Of a stretch of DNA of 64,000 bases, positions 45,324-53,616 are shown one piece after another. The notes beneath the pieces are model-generated. The model was given only the letters and a program-made list of their open reading frames with translations, did not search any database and was not told where the DNA came from. Position 1 is the stretch's first letter; each line of letters opens with the position of its first letter. Position numbers and translations under genes: made by a program. The stretch is from Nocardia mikamii NBRC 108933 (GTDB taxonomy: Bacteria > Actinomycetota > Actinomycetes > Mycobacteriales > Mycobacteriaceae), in NCBI RefSeq assembly GCF_001613505.1, contig NZ_BDCM01000003.1, positions 372,001 to 436,000 on the forward strand, given 5' to 3'.

Positions 45324-46493
45324 CTATCTCGGTACGCGGGGCAGGCGCAGGCCCATCTGCGCGATCAGTTCGCGCATGACCTCGTTGACGCCGCCACCGA
45401 AGGTCACGACCAGGTTCTGCTTGGTGCGCTTGTCCAGCCAGGTCAGCAGTTCCGCGGTGGCCGGATCGGCCGGATCGCCGAAGCGCCCCACGATCTCCTC
45501 CGCCAGCCGGCCCGCCTCCTGCAGCGCCTCGGTGGAGAACACCTTGGTCGCGGAGGCATCGGCGATCACATCGCGCTGATCGGCGTCGGGGCGCTCCATA
45601 TTCGAGGCGACCTGCCAGTTCAGCAGTTCGTTGACTCGCACCATGGCATGCAGGCGGCCCAGGGCGCGCCGCACTTCGGTCTCCTCCAGCACGCCGTACC
45701 GCTGCGACCAGTCGCGCACCCGCTCGTAGAGCTGTTCGATCTTGCCGGACGGGCCCAGGCTGACCCGCTCGTGATTGAGCTGGGTGGTGATCAGCTTCCA
45801 GCCGCCGTTCTCCTCCCCGACCAGCATTTCCGCCGGCACGCGGACATTGTCGAAGTAGGTGGCGTTGGTGTGGTGCGCGCCGTCGGCGGTGATGATCGGC
45901 GTCCACGAGTAGCCCGGATCGGTGGTGTCCACGATCAGGATCGAGATGCCCCTGTGGCGGGACTCGACCGAACCGGTGCGTACTGCCAGCCAGATGAAAT
46001 CGGCCTCGTGCGCGCCGGTGGTGAACACCTTCTGCCCGTTGACGATCCAGTCGCCGTTCGCGTCCCGCACCGCCGAGGTCCGCAGTGCGGCCAGGTCGGT
46101 ACCGGCGTCCGGCTCGGAATAGCCGATGGCGAAATGAACGTCGCCGCTGAGAATTCCGGGCAGGAACTTGCGCTTCTGCTCCTCGGTACCGAACGACTGC
46201 AGTGCCGGGCCGACGGTCAGCAGCGTCACCAGCGGCACCGGCACATCGGCGCGGACCGCCTCGTTGTAGAAGATCTGCTGTTCCAGCGGGCCGAAGCCCT
46301 GGCCGCCGTACTCCTTCGGCCAGCCCACGCCCAGCCGGCCGTCGCGGCCCATCCGCTTGACCACCGCGCGGTAGGCGTCGCCGTGGCGGTTCACCGCCAT
46401 CTCGGCCTCCTCCTCGGGAGTGACGAGATCGGCGAAGTAGGCGCGTAATTCGTCGCGCAGCTTGTGCTGTTCAGCGGTCAGATCGATGTACAT
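45324..46493 (-). CDS. fadE29: FadE29 (ChsE2), acyl-CoA dehydrogenase subunit
   Basis: 389-residue catalytic-type subunit. It carries GWPKEYGGQGFGPLEQ, AIGYSEPDAGTDLAALRTSA, VNGQKVFTTGAHEADF and the C-terminal VTFGGGVNEVMRELIA, where an FAD-binding/catalytic glutamate lies. In M. tuberculosis ChsE2 (Rv3543c) pairs with ChsE1 to an alpha2beta2 enzyme that dehydrogenates the C22-CoA of the propionate side chain. The ATG at 46493 lies inside the 3' end of fadE28 (16-nt overlap, different frame), which ties the two subunits together. The open frame to 46622 is ignored. Confidence 0.93.
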   Translation of the reverse strand: MYIDLTAEQHKLRDELRAYFADLVTPEEEAEMAVNRHGDAYRAVVKRMGRDGRLGVGWPKEYGGQGFGPLEQQIFYNEAVRADVPVPLVTLLTVGPALQSFGTEEQKRKFLPGILSGDVHFAIGYSEPDAGTDLAALRTSAVRDANGDWIVNGQKVFTTGAHEADFIWLAVRTGSVESRHRGISILIVDTTDPGYSWTPIITADGAHHTNATYFDNVRVPAEMLVGEENGGWKLITTQLNHERVSLGPSGKIEQLYERVRDWSQRYGVLEETEVRRALGRLHAMVRVNELLNWQVASNMERPDADQRDVIADASATKVFSTEALQEAGRLAEEIVGRFGDPADPATAELLTWLDKRTKQNLVVTFGGGVNEVMRELIAQMGLRLPRVPR

Positions 46494-47647
46494 CTGGCTC
46501 CCAACCGGTCCAGCCGGAACGACGCACCGCCGAGCCAGCGGGCGATGTCCTTGGCTTGTGAGTAGTAGCGGTGCAGCGGGTGAGTCACATCGACGCCGAT
46601 GCCGCCGTGCAGGTGATGACACCGCTGCATGGCCGCCGGCAGCTCGGAGGCCACACAGAACGCCAGCACGTCCAGATCGTCGTCGACCCGTGCAGTGTCC
46701 TTGGCGCCGCCTCCGGCGTCGCGGGTCGCAGCCCCCGATGGCTCGGTCCTTCCCTCCTTCGCTCCTCCGCTTCGCTCCCCCGCTCCGTCAGTCCAGGCCC
46801 GAGCCGGGCTGCGACCTACATACTGCGCCAGCGACCAGTTCGCGGATGTCGCGGCCACCTGGAGGGTGCGCGAGACCACGTACACGTCCGCGATTTCCTG
46901 TGCGACGGCCTGGAATTCGGCCAGCGGGCGGCCGAACTGCTGCCGGGTCCGCAGATGTTGCGAGGTCAGCGCCAGCACACCTTTGAGCAGACCGTCGGCG
47001 ACCGCGCCGAGGGTTGCCAGGGCGATGCGGTGCAGGTCCTCCAGCGGAATATCCAGCAGCTGCGACGCCGGAATCACCGTGCCGTCGAAGGACACCGAGA
47101 ATTCCGGCGCGCCGGTGGAACTCGGACTCTCGGTGCGGGTGATGCCGTTCGCGTCACCGTCGACGACCGCGATTCCGCGATCGGTCGGCACCAGAATCCA
47201 CTGCGCCTGTTCCGCGTACGGCACCGCGATCTTGCGGCCGGTGATCCGCACCGAATCGCCGTCGGCCACCGCCTTCGTCCGCGGTTCTGCGACGAACGGG
47301 GCGCCCGGCTCGTGCAGTGCGGCGGTCAGGATCGCGCCCTTGGCGACAGCGGGAAAGACCTTGGCCGCCAAGTCGTCTCCGACATGGCCGACCAGCGGCA
47401 GCACGCCGAATCCGAGCGTCGACAGCGCCGGCACCGCCGCCGCGTCGGTCGCGAGTTCGGTCAGCAGGGTCGAGACCTCGAGCAGTCCCATCCCGTCGCC
47501 GCCGTGCTGTTCCGGCAGCGGCAGCGCCAGCAGTCCGCTGTCGACCAGCGCGGGCCACAGCGCGAGATCACGCGCGCTGTCGTGTTCGAGCAGGCTCACG
47601 ACGACTTCGGCGACCGCGTCCTGACTCTCGTCTCTGGTGAAGTCCAA
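46478..47647 (-). CDS. fadE28: FadE28 (ChsE1), partner subunit with in-frame insertion
   Basis: 389 residues; M. tuberculosis FadE28 (Rv3544c) has about 340. The family core is intact: LPLPEQHGGDGMGLLE at the N-terminus, LRTRQQFGRPLAEFQAVAQ in the C-terminal helices and HHLHGGIGVDVTHPLHRYYSQAKD near the end. Extra residues about 266-320 are Gly/Ser/Arg/Ala-rich, and the DNA coding for residues about 278-308 is a hairpin-forming 93-bp block with inverted-repeat ends (46724-46816). It lies between two helices and might be tolerated as a loop. ATG 47647 is 53 bp after fadE34. The subunit itself is not catalytic in the known complex. Confidence 0.9.
   Translation of the reverse strand: MDFTRDESQDAVAEVVVSLLEHDSARDLALWPALVDSGLLALPLPEQHGGDGMGLLEVSTLLTELATDAAAVPALSTLGFGVLPLVGHVGDDLAAKVFPAVAKGAILTAALHEPGAPFVAEPRTKAVADGDSVRITGRKIAVPYAEQAQWILVPTDRGIAVVDGDANGITRTESPSSTGAPEFSVSFDGTVIPASQLLDIPLEDLHRIALATLGAVADGLLKGVLALTSQHLRTRQQFGRPLAEFQAVAQEIADVYVVSRTLQVAATSANWSLAQYVGRSPARAWTDGAGERSGGAKEGRTEPSGAATRDAGGGAKDTARVDDDLDVLAFCVASELPAAMQRCHHLHGGIGVDVTHPLHRYYSQAKDIARWLGGASFRLDRLGARCTSI
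46724..46816. repeat. 93-bp palindromic element inserted in-frame in fadE28
   Basis: Ends GGTCGCAGCCC (46724-46734) and GGGCTGCGACC (46806-46816) are perfect inverted repeats. A second pair GGCTCGG (46740-46746) / CCGAGCC (46799-46805) lies inside. The length is 31 codons, so the frame is kept. The core holds GGAGCGAAGCGGAGG (minus strand, 46764-46778), also found at 7036-7050. It looks like a miniature mobile or REP-like element rather than ordinary coding DNA. Confidence 0.65.
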
Positions 47648-47700
47648 TTCTTTTGCTCCCTGTCGGATGTGGGCTGCTCTGGCGGCCCGGCCCTGCGATA

Positions 47701-49890
47701 TCAGCCCTTCGATTCGCGCGGCAGCCCGAGAATCCGCTCACCGGCGACGGTCAGCAGGATCTGTTCGGTGCCGCCGGCGATCGACAGACAGCGCGTGAGC
47801 AGGAATTCCTTCACCACGCCGGTGTCCAGCGCACCGGCGGTTCCGGCCAGCTCGGCCGCGAATTCGGCCACTGCCTGCCGGTGGCGGACGCCGACCAGTT
47901 TGCGGACGCTGCTCTCCGCCGCGGGGTCACCGCCGGACAGCAACTTCTTGGCCGCACGCGCCTCCAGCAACGTGCCGGCCACCGATTCGGCGATCAGCGC
48001 GCCGAGGCGATCGGCGACCACCTCGGCACCCGGGCCCGCGGCCGGAGCGGCCGCGATCACGGCCTCCAGCTCCTCGCCGATCCCCTTGCCGCCCATGGCC
48101 ACCCGCTCCGCCGACAGCGTGGAGCGGGCGATCCGCCAGCCGTTGCCGAGCTCACCCACCAGGCAGTCGTCGGGGACGAACACGTCGTCGAGGAAGACCT
48201 CGTTGAAGCGCGCCTCGCCGGTGATCTCGACCAGCGGCCGGATCTCGAGCCCCGGACTCTTCATGTCGACCAGGAAGTAGCTGATGCCCTTGTGCTTCGG
48301 CGCGGCGGAATCGGTGCGCGCCAAGCAGATTCCCCACGTGGCACGGTCGGCCAGCGAGGTCCACACCTTCTGGCCCCGCAGCTTCCAGCCGCCCTCGACC
48401 CGCTCGGCGACGGTGCGCAGTGCTGCCAGATCCGAGCCGGCGCCCGGCTCCGAGAACAGCTGACACCAGATGACCTCGCCGGTCAGTGTGGGCAGCGCGT
48501 AGCGCTCGATCTGCTCGGCCGTACCCCACTGCAACAGGGTCGGAATCGCCCAGTTGGCGATCGCCAGATCCGGTAGGTCGATTCCGGCCTTGCGGATCTG
48601 ATCCTCGATGAGACCGCGCTGAATCGGGTCGGCGTCGCGACCGTAGGGCGCCGGCCAGTGGCAGGCCAGGAGTCCGGCTTCGGCCAGTGCGGTGCGCTGC
48701 TCCGCGGCGGGCAGCGCGGCGATGCGGGCCAGGTCGGCGGCCAGCACGGTGCCCTCCCCCGTATCCAGACCCGCCGCCTCCCAGGCGGTTTCACCGTCGG
48801 CGGCGCCCAGGTCGACCGCGACCGTGCGCCGCACCCCGGCCTGTGTCAGTTTCGCCACCTCGGCCCGCCAGTGCGCCGAACCGCCCAGCAACGCCCGCAG
48901 CGCGGTCGCGCGCCGCAGATACAGGTGCGCGTCGTGCTCCCAGGTGAAGCCGATACCGCCCAGCACCTGGATGCAGTCCTTGGCGTTCGCCACGGCGGCG
49001 TCCAGCGCGATCGTCATCGCGACGGCGGCGGCCAATCGCAATTCGCGACCGCCGGAATCGCTCGCGTCAGTCGTCACGGTTATCACCGGATCTGCCGCTG
49101 CCGCGGCGTCTGCCGCCACGGCGCGGGTCTGTTCGGTGCGGCACAGCATCCAGGCGCAGATGTGCTTGATCGCCTGGAATTCGCCGATCTTGCGGCCGAA
49201 CTGCTCCCGGACCTTGGCGTAGTCGACCGCCGTCTCCAGACACCACCCCGCGATTCCCGCGGCCTCGGCCGCGATCAGCGCGGCCACGAGATCGCCGACC
49301 GCGTACGGCGGTTCGAAGACGTGGTCGCCGCGCACCGCGACGTTCGCGCAGGTCACCCGGGCCAGCGGAGTGCTGGGGTCCAGGGGCTCGAGCGCCTCGA
49401 CCGTCACGCCCGGGGTGCCCGCCGGCAGCAGGCACCACAGTTCGCGCTCGCCGGAGCGTACCGACAGCAACAACGCGGTCTGTTCGTCGGCGCCGAGCAC
49501 CGTCTCCCAGGTGCCGGTCACCTCCGGTGCGTCGGTTGCGTTGTGCGACAGCACAACAGGCCGGCCCAGGGCGATACCGCAGGGCGTATCCTCATCGAGG
49601 GTGTCGCCGGCAACGAGGCCGGCCAGCGCGGTAGCCGTCACCGGTCCGCCCACGAGATCATGCGCCGCCTGCTCGATCAGCACGGCCAGATCGCTCACGC
49701 AGCCGCCCGCGCCGCCGGCCTCCTCGGGAACCGCGACGCGGAAGACGCCGAGGCCCACCAGGCCCGGCCAGTATTCACGCCAGTACCCGGGCGCGCCAGT
49801 GCGCATTGTTGCAATCGGGTGCGCCGCTGCGGCCCATCCGCGCATCGACTCCTGGACGGCTTTATGCTCGTCAGTGGTGGCGATGGTCAC
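47701..49890 (-). CDS. fadE34: FadE34 (ChsE3), double-length acyl-CoA dehydrogenase
   Basis: 729 residues, two acyl-CoA dehydrogenase modules in one chain. The N-terminal half (about 1-370) is partner-like and holds KVREQFGRKIGEFQAIKHICA and LGGIGFTWEHDAHLYLRR; the C-terminal half (about 375-729) holds WPAPYGRDADPIQ, WCQLFSEPGAGSDLAALRT, LRGQKVWTSLADRATWG and ends GGTEQILLTVAGERILGLPR. This matches FadE34 of M. tuberculosis (Rv3573c), which dehydrogenates the C24 side-chain CoA. GTG 49890. Divergent from kstR and first in the operon with fadE28-fadE29-chsH2-chsH1-ltp2. Confidence 0.93.
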   Translation of the reverse strand: MTIATTDEHKAVQESMRGWAAAAHPIATMRTGAPGYWREYWPGLVGLGVFRVAVPEEAGGAGGCVSDLAVLIEQAAHDLVGGPVTATALAGLVAGDTLDEDTPCGIALGRPVVLSHNATDAPEVTGTWETVLGADEQTALLLSVRSGERELWCLLPAGTPGVTVEALEPLDPSTPLARVTCANVAVRGDHVFEPPYAVGDLVAALIAAEAAGIAGWCLETAVDYAKVREQFGRKIGEFQAIKHICAWMLCRTEQTRAVAADAAAAADPVITVTTDASDSGGRELRLAAAVAMTIALDAAVANAKDCIQVLGGIGFTWEHDAHLYLRRATALRALLGGSAHWRAEVAKLTQAGVRRTVAVDLGAADGETAWEAAGLDTGEGTVLAADLARIAALPAAEQRTALAEAGLLACHWPAPYGRDADPIQRGLIEDQIRKAGIDLPDLAIANWAIPTLLQWGTAEQIERYALPTLTGEVIWCQLFSEPGAGSDLAALRTVAERVEGGWKLRGQKVWTSLADRATWGICLARTDSAAPKHKGISYFLVDMKSPGLEIRPLVEITGEARFNEVFLDDVFVPDDCLVGELGNGWRIARSTLSAERVAMGGKGIGEELEAVIAAAPAAGPGAEVVADRLGALIAESVAGTLLEARAAKKLLSGGDPAAESSVRKLVGVRHRQAVAEFAAELAGTAGALDTGVVKEFLLTRCLSIAGGTEQILLTVAGERILGLPRESKG

Positions 49891-49925
49891 ACTCCATACC
49901 GCCTTTCCGGCGTGACTCCCACACC

Positions 49926-49939
49926 TAGAACATGTTCTA
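49926..49939. promoter_or_regulatory. Perfect KstR palindrome between fadE34 and kstR
   Basis: TAGAACATGTTCTA is a 14-bp perfect palindrome and matches TnnAACnnGTTnnA fully. It lies 36 bp before fadE34 and 102 bp before kstR. Confidence 0.95.
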
Positions 49940-50040
49940 ATGTGACGGTCGGGCGTAAGTCAAGGGGCGTCCGTCGCCGCCGCTGAACTACGCTCGTCGG
50001 CCACCGGAACCGACGTGCGTGCAGGAAAGGACTTTCACGA

Positions 50041-50697
50041 ATGGCCAGTCCCTCCCGAGAGCAGGCAGCCGACTCGGGTGCGCAGAACGGAGCCCGCAAC
50101 CGCGCGACGGTCAGCACCCTCAGCGAGGACGAGCTGAGCTCGGCGGCCCAGCGCGAGCGGCGCAAACGAATTCTCGACGCCACCCTCGCGCTCGCCTCCA
50201 AGGGCGGTTACGACGCGGTACAGATGCGCGCGGTCGCCGAACGCGCCGATGTCGCGGTCGGCACGCTGTATCGATACTTCCCCTCGAAGGTGCATCTGCT
50301 GGTCTCGGCGCTGGCCCGGGAATTCGAGCAGTTCGACAGCAAACGCAAGCCGCTGGCCGGGCAGACCCCGCAGGAACGCATGCACGTGATGCTGACCCAG
50401 GTGACCCGTGCCATGCAGCGCGATCCGCTGCTCACCGAGGCCATGACGCGGGCGTTCATGTTCGCCGACGCCTCCGCGGCCGCCGAGGTCGACCGGGTGG
50501 GCAAGGTGATGGACCGCTTCTTCGCGCGTGCCGTGAACGAGGGCGAGCCCACCGAGCGCGATCTGGCCATCGCCCGAGTGATCAGCGACGTGTGGCTGTC
50601 GAATCTGGTGGCGTGGCTCACCCGGCGCGCCTCGGCGACCGATGTGGCCGAGCGGCTCGACCTGACCGTCGATCTGTTGCTGGGCGAGAAGTCCTGA
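50041..50697 (+). CDS. kstR: KstR, TetR-family repressor of cholesterol catabolism
   Basis: 218 residues. Identity with M. tuberculosis KstR (Rv3574) is evident in AQRERRKRILDATLALASKG, YDAVQMRAVAERADVAVGTL, YRYFPSKVHLLVSALAREF, MQRDPLLTEAMTRAFMFADA and VISDVWLSNLVAWLTRRAS. The repressor leaves DNA when it binds 3-oxo-steroid CoA thioesters. The first 27 residues are Ser/Ala/Asn-rich and longer than in mycobacteria. ATG 50041 is preceded by AGGAAAGG. It likely represses itself, fadE34 and the KstR sites at 25482, 25585 and 32498. Confidence 0.96.
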   Translation: MASPSREQAADSGAQNGARNRATVSTLSEDELSSAAQRERRKRILDATLALASKGGYDAVQMRAVAERADVAVGTLYRYFPSKVHLLVSALAREFEQFDSKRKPLAGQTPQERMHVMLTQVTRAMQRDPLLTEAMTRAFMFADASAAAEVDRVGKVMDRFFARAVNEGEPTERDLAIARVISDVWLSNLVAWLTRRASATDVAERLDLTVDLLLGEKS

Positions 50698-50863
50698 GCG
50701 CGCGGCGGGGAGCGGATTGCCGGACAATGTAGGTCCGGCGTTCGAAACCTGCCTGGCGAGCTCGTGTAAACAGCACGTATCACTGCGCCAACACGCGGGC
50801 AAACCTGACCCAGTAAAGTTTCTCGCGCCCTGAAAAATCTCCTCCGATCACTAGGTTGGATGC

Positions 50864-53437
50864 GTGAGCGCACAGGATCTGCCACACGAACTTCGCCGTG
50901 CCTTGTCGGCCGTAGCCCGCGTGCCGCGGCTATTGGTCGCTTCGGACTACGACGGGACAATCGCGCCCATAGTCTCCGATCCGGCAAAGGCCTATCCCCA
51001 TCGGGAATCGGTCAGCGCATTGCGTGCGCTCGCCGGCCTGACGACCACTACCGCGGCCGTCATCTCCGGCCGCGCGCTGCGAGATCTCGCGGCGCTTTCC
51101 CGGCTTCCCGTCGAGGTGCAGTTGATCGGAAGCCACGGCTCGGAATTCGATGTCGGCTTCGTGCACGCCATCGACAACGACGCCAAGCAACTGCTGACCG
51201 AGGTGCGCCACGCCCTGGCCGCCATCGCCGACGACAATCCCGGTGTCACCGTCGAGGCCAAACCGGCCAGCATCGCGCTGCATGTGCGCAATGCCACCCC
51301 GGAGGTGGGCCGCCGCGCGCTGCAGCAGGCCCGGCAGGGTCCGGCGAGCTGGGTCGGCATCCAGGTCACCGAGGGCAAGGCGGTGATCGAACTGGCCGTC
51401 ATCCAGACCGACAAGGGCGCGGCTCTCGACATCATCCGCCATCAGGAGGGCGCCTCGGCCGCGGTCTTCTTCGGTGACGACGTCACCGACGAGAAGGCCT
51501 TCGCGCGGCTGTCGGGTCCGGATATCGGCATCAAGGTGGGCGACGGCGACAGCCTGGCCGAATACCGGGTGCCCAGTACCGAGGAGGTCGCCAAGGCCTT
51601 GGCGTTCCTGCTCGAGGAACGCCGCACCTGGCTGGCCGGCGCGTCGGCGCCGCGCATCGAGCGGCTGACCATGCTGGCCTCCCCGCGCTCCAAGGCACTG
51701 CTCACCCCGGACGGGACCGTCAGCTGGTTCTGCCATCCCGAACCGGATTCGGCGGCGGTCTTCGCACATCTGCTCGGCGGCCCGGCGGCCGGACACTTCA
51801 CCATCGCCCCCGAGCGCCAGAGCCTGCCGCTGTCGCAGCGCTACGTCGACGGCACCATGACCGTCGAAACCCGTTGGTCCAGTTTGAAAATCGTCGACTA
51901 TCTGCCACACGACGTCGCACTGGAACGCACCGATCTGACCCGCGTGATCACCGGGGACGCGCGTGCGGTGGTCACCTTCGCACCGCGCCCCGAGTTCGGA
52001 CAGGTACCGGTGACACTGGTCCGCGAACCGGCCGGCCTGCGCGTGCACGGCACCAACGATCCGATCGTGCTGCGCTCCCCCGGCGTGCAGTGGGAGATCT
52101 CCGAAGAGGGCATCCATCACGTCGCCCGCGCGGTGGTCGACCCCTCACAGGGACCGATCGTGCTCGAAATGCGCTGCGGCACCTCCGATCTCGCCCCGGC
52201 GATGGTGAGCGAAGCGGATCGGCGCAACGAGGCCGAGCGGTACTGGCGCGACTGGGCCGCCGATCTGAACCTGCCGCCGCTCAAGCCCGATCTGATGAAG
52301 CGTTCGGCGCTGACCCTGCGCGGGCTGGTGCACGCCCCTTCGGGGTCCATTCTGGCCGCGGCCACCACCTCGCTGCCCGAGGACATCGGCGGCGTCCGCA
52401 ACTGGGACTACCGCTACTGCTGGCTGCGCGACGCCTCGCTCACCGCGCACGCGCTGGTCACGCTGGGCTCGCTGTCGGAGGCCGAGGATTTCCTCGCTTG
52501 GACGCACCGCGTGCTCGAGACGCTGGCCGGACCGGAACGCCTGCACCCGCTGTACACGCTCTACGGCGAGACCCTGCCCCCGGAGGCCGTGCTGGACCAG
52601 CTGCCCGGTTACGCGGGCTCGCGGCCGGTACGCGTGGGCAACGCGGCGAATATGCAGGTTCAGCTGGATGTCTTCGGCCCGATCGTGGATCTGATCGCGG
52701 CCCTGGCCGAGGCTCGGGAGGGCAAGGGCATTCTCGACCCGGCCAAGGCACTGCCCGACCGCGACTGGGAACTCGTCGAGGCCATGGTCCAGGCCGTACA
52801 GCGACGCTGGCGCGAACCCGACCACGGCATTTGGGAGATCCGCGGCAACCCGCGTCACCACGTGTATTCGAAGGTGATGGGCTGGCTGACCGTCGACCGG
52901 GCGCTGAAACTGGCCGAGCGGTTCGACCGCGGCATCGACCCGGTGTGGGTCGAGCTGCGCGAGACCATCGCCGACGAGGTCAAGGCCAAGGGCTGGAACG
53001 AGCAGGTGCAGTCCTATACGGCCGCCTACGACGGCACCGATCTGGACGCCGCGACCCTGCACATCGGTCTCAGTGGACTGATCGAGCCGTCGGATCCGCG
53101 CTTCGCGGCCACGGTCGTCGCCACCGAGGCCGAATTGCGCAGCGGCTCGACGGTGTACCGCTATCACCACGACGACGGTCTGCCCGGCGGTGAGGGGGGC
53201 TTCCACCTGTGTGCCGCCTGGCTGGTGGAGGCCTACCTGTTGATCGGCAAGCGCGAGGACGCCGAGGCGTTGTTCGCCCAGCTGGTGGATGTCGCCGGCC
53301 CGACCGGACTGCTCAGCGAGGAGTACGACCCGGTCGCCGAACGCTCCCTGGGCAACCACCCGCAGGCCTACAGCCATCTCGGCCTGCTGCGCTGCGCTCA
53401 ACTGCTGAGCCAGCCGGTCGCGGCGATGGTGCAGTAG
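50864..53437 (+). CDS. otsB: OtsB-type trehalose-6-phosphatase fused to a GH15 hydrolase
   Basis: 857 residues. Part 1 (about 1-260) is an HAD-type trehalose-6-phosphate phosphatase: ASDYDGTIAPIV is the nucleophile Asp motif, VISGRALRDLAAL and HGSEFD follow, VTEGKAVIELA the lysine, and FFGDDVTDEKAF the late acidic pair. Part 2 (about 265-857) is a glycoside hydrolase family 15 domain of the actinobacterial trehalase/glucoamylase type: NWDYRYCWLRDASLTAHALV, then SEEYDPVAERSLGNHPQAYSHLGLL. The GTG start is 6 bp after a -10-like TAGGTT (50852-50857), so the message is probably leaderless. Fusion would let one protein release trehalose and split it, or control both pools. A terminator follows. 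Confidence 0.9.
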   Translation: MSAQDLPHELRRALSAVARVPRLLVASDYDGTIAPIVSDPAKAYPHRESVSALRALAGLTTTTAAVISGRALRDLAALSRLPVEVQLIGSHGSEFDVGFVHAIDNDAKQLLTEVRHALAAIADDNPGVTVEAKPASIALHVRNATPEVGRRALQQARQGPASWVGIQVTEGKAVIELAVIQTDKGAALDIIRHQEGASAAVFFGDDVTDEKAFARLSGPDIGIKVGDGDSLAEYRVPSTEEVAKALAFLLEERRTWLAGASAPRIERLTMLASPRSKALLTPDGTVSWFCHPEPDSAAVFAHLLGGPAAGHFTIAPERQSLPLSQRYVDGTMTVETRWSSLKIVDYLPHDVALERTDLTRVITGDARAVVTFAPRPEFGQVPVTLVREPAGLRVHGTNDPIVLRSPGVQWEISEEGIHHVARAVVDPSQGPIVLEMRCGTSDLAPAMVSEADRRNEAERYWRDWAADLNLPPLKPDLMKRSALTLRGLVHAPSGSILAAATTSLPEDIGGVRNWDYRYCWLRDASLTAHALVTLGSLSEAEDFLAWTHRVLETLAGPERLHPLYTLYGETLPPEAVLDQLPGYAGSRPVRVGNAANMQVQLDVFGPIVDLIAALAEAREGKGILDPAKALPDRDWELVEAMVQAVQRRWREPDHGIWEIRGNPRHHVYSKVMGWLTVDRALKLAERFDRGIDPVWVELRETIADEVKAKGWNEQVQSYTAAYDGTDLDAATLHIGLSGLIEPSDPRFAATVVATEAELRSGSTVYRYHHDDGLPGGEGGFHLCAAWLVEAYLLIGKREDAEALFAQLVDVAGPTGLLSEEYDPVAERSLGNHPQAYSHLGLLRCAQLLSQPVAAMVQ

Positions 53438-53460
53438 CCCGGCTGGCCGGATACCCGTCC

Positions 53461-53501
53461 CAGGGCCCGCGGTCGCTCGGATCGAGCGACCGCGGGCCCT
53501 G
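53461..53501 (+). terminator. Terminator after the OtsB-GH15 gene
   Basis: Perfect 19-bp stem beginning CAGGGCCCGCGGTCGCTCG with 3-nt loop GAT. It lies 23 bp after the stop and 116 bp before the znuA start. Confidence 0.85.
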
Positions 53502-53571
53502 TTCGTGGTGCGGTTCACATCCCGGTCGGTCCGATCGATGCGGGCCGGGGTGGACACGTACGCTACATTTA

Positions 53572-53590
53572 AATGGAAATCGTTTCCGTT
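53572..53590 (+). promoter_or_regulatory. Zur-like operator of the zinc importer
   Basis: AATGGAAATCGTTTCCGTT is a palindrome of the form AAyGGAAAy-n-rTTTCCrTT. It resembles actinobacterial Zur boxes (TGAAAAT-n-ATTTTCA) with G/C variations. It ends 26 bp before the znuA GTG. Confidence 0.75.
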
Positions 53591-53616
53591 AAGAGCTCGT
53601 GTGCAGGAGTACCCGC

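Noticed and set aside
46724..46816. Frameshift or pseudogene in fadE28
   Set aside because: The insertion is exactly 31 codons and the conserved C-terminal residues remain in frame.
47701..49890. Assembly fusion of two acyl-CoA dehydrogenase genes
   Set aside because: FadE34 is naturally double-length (about 710 residues) with this module order.
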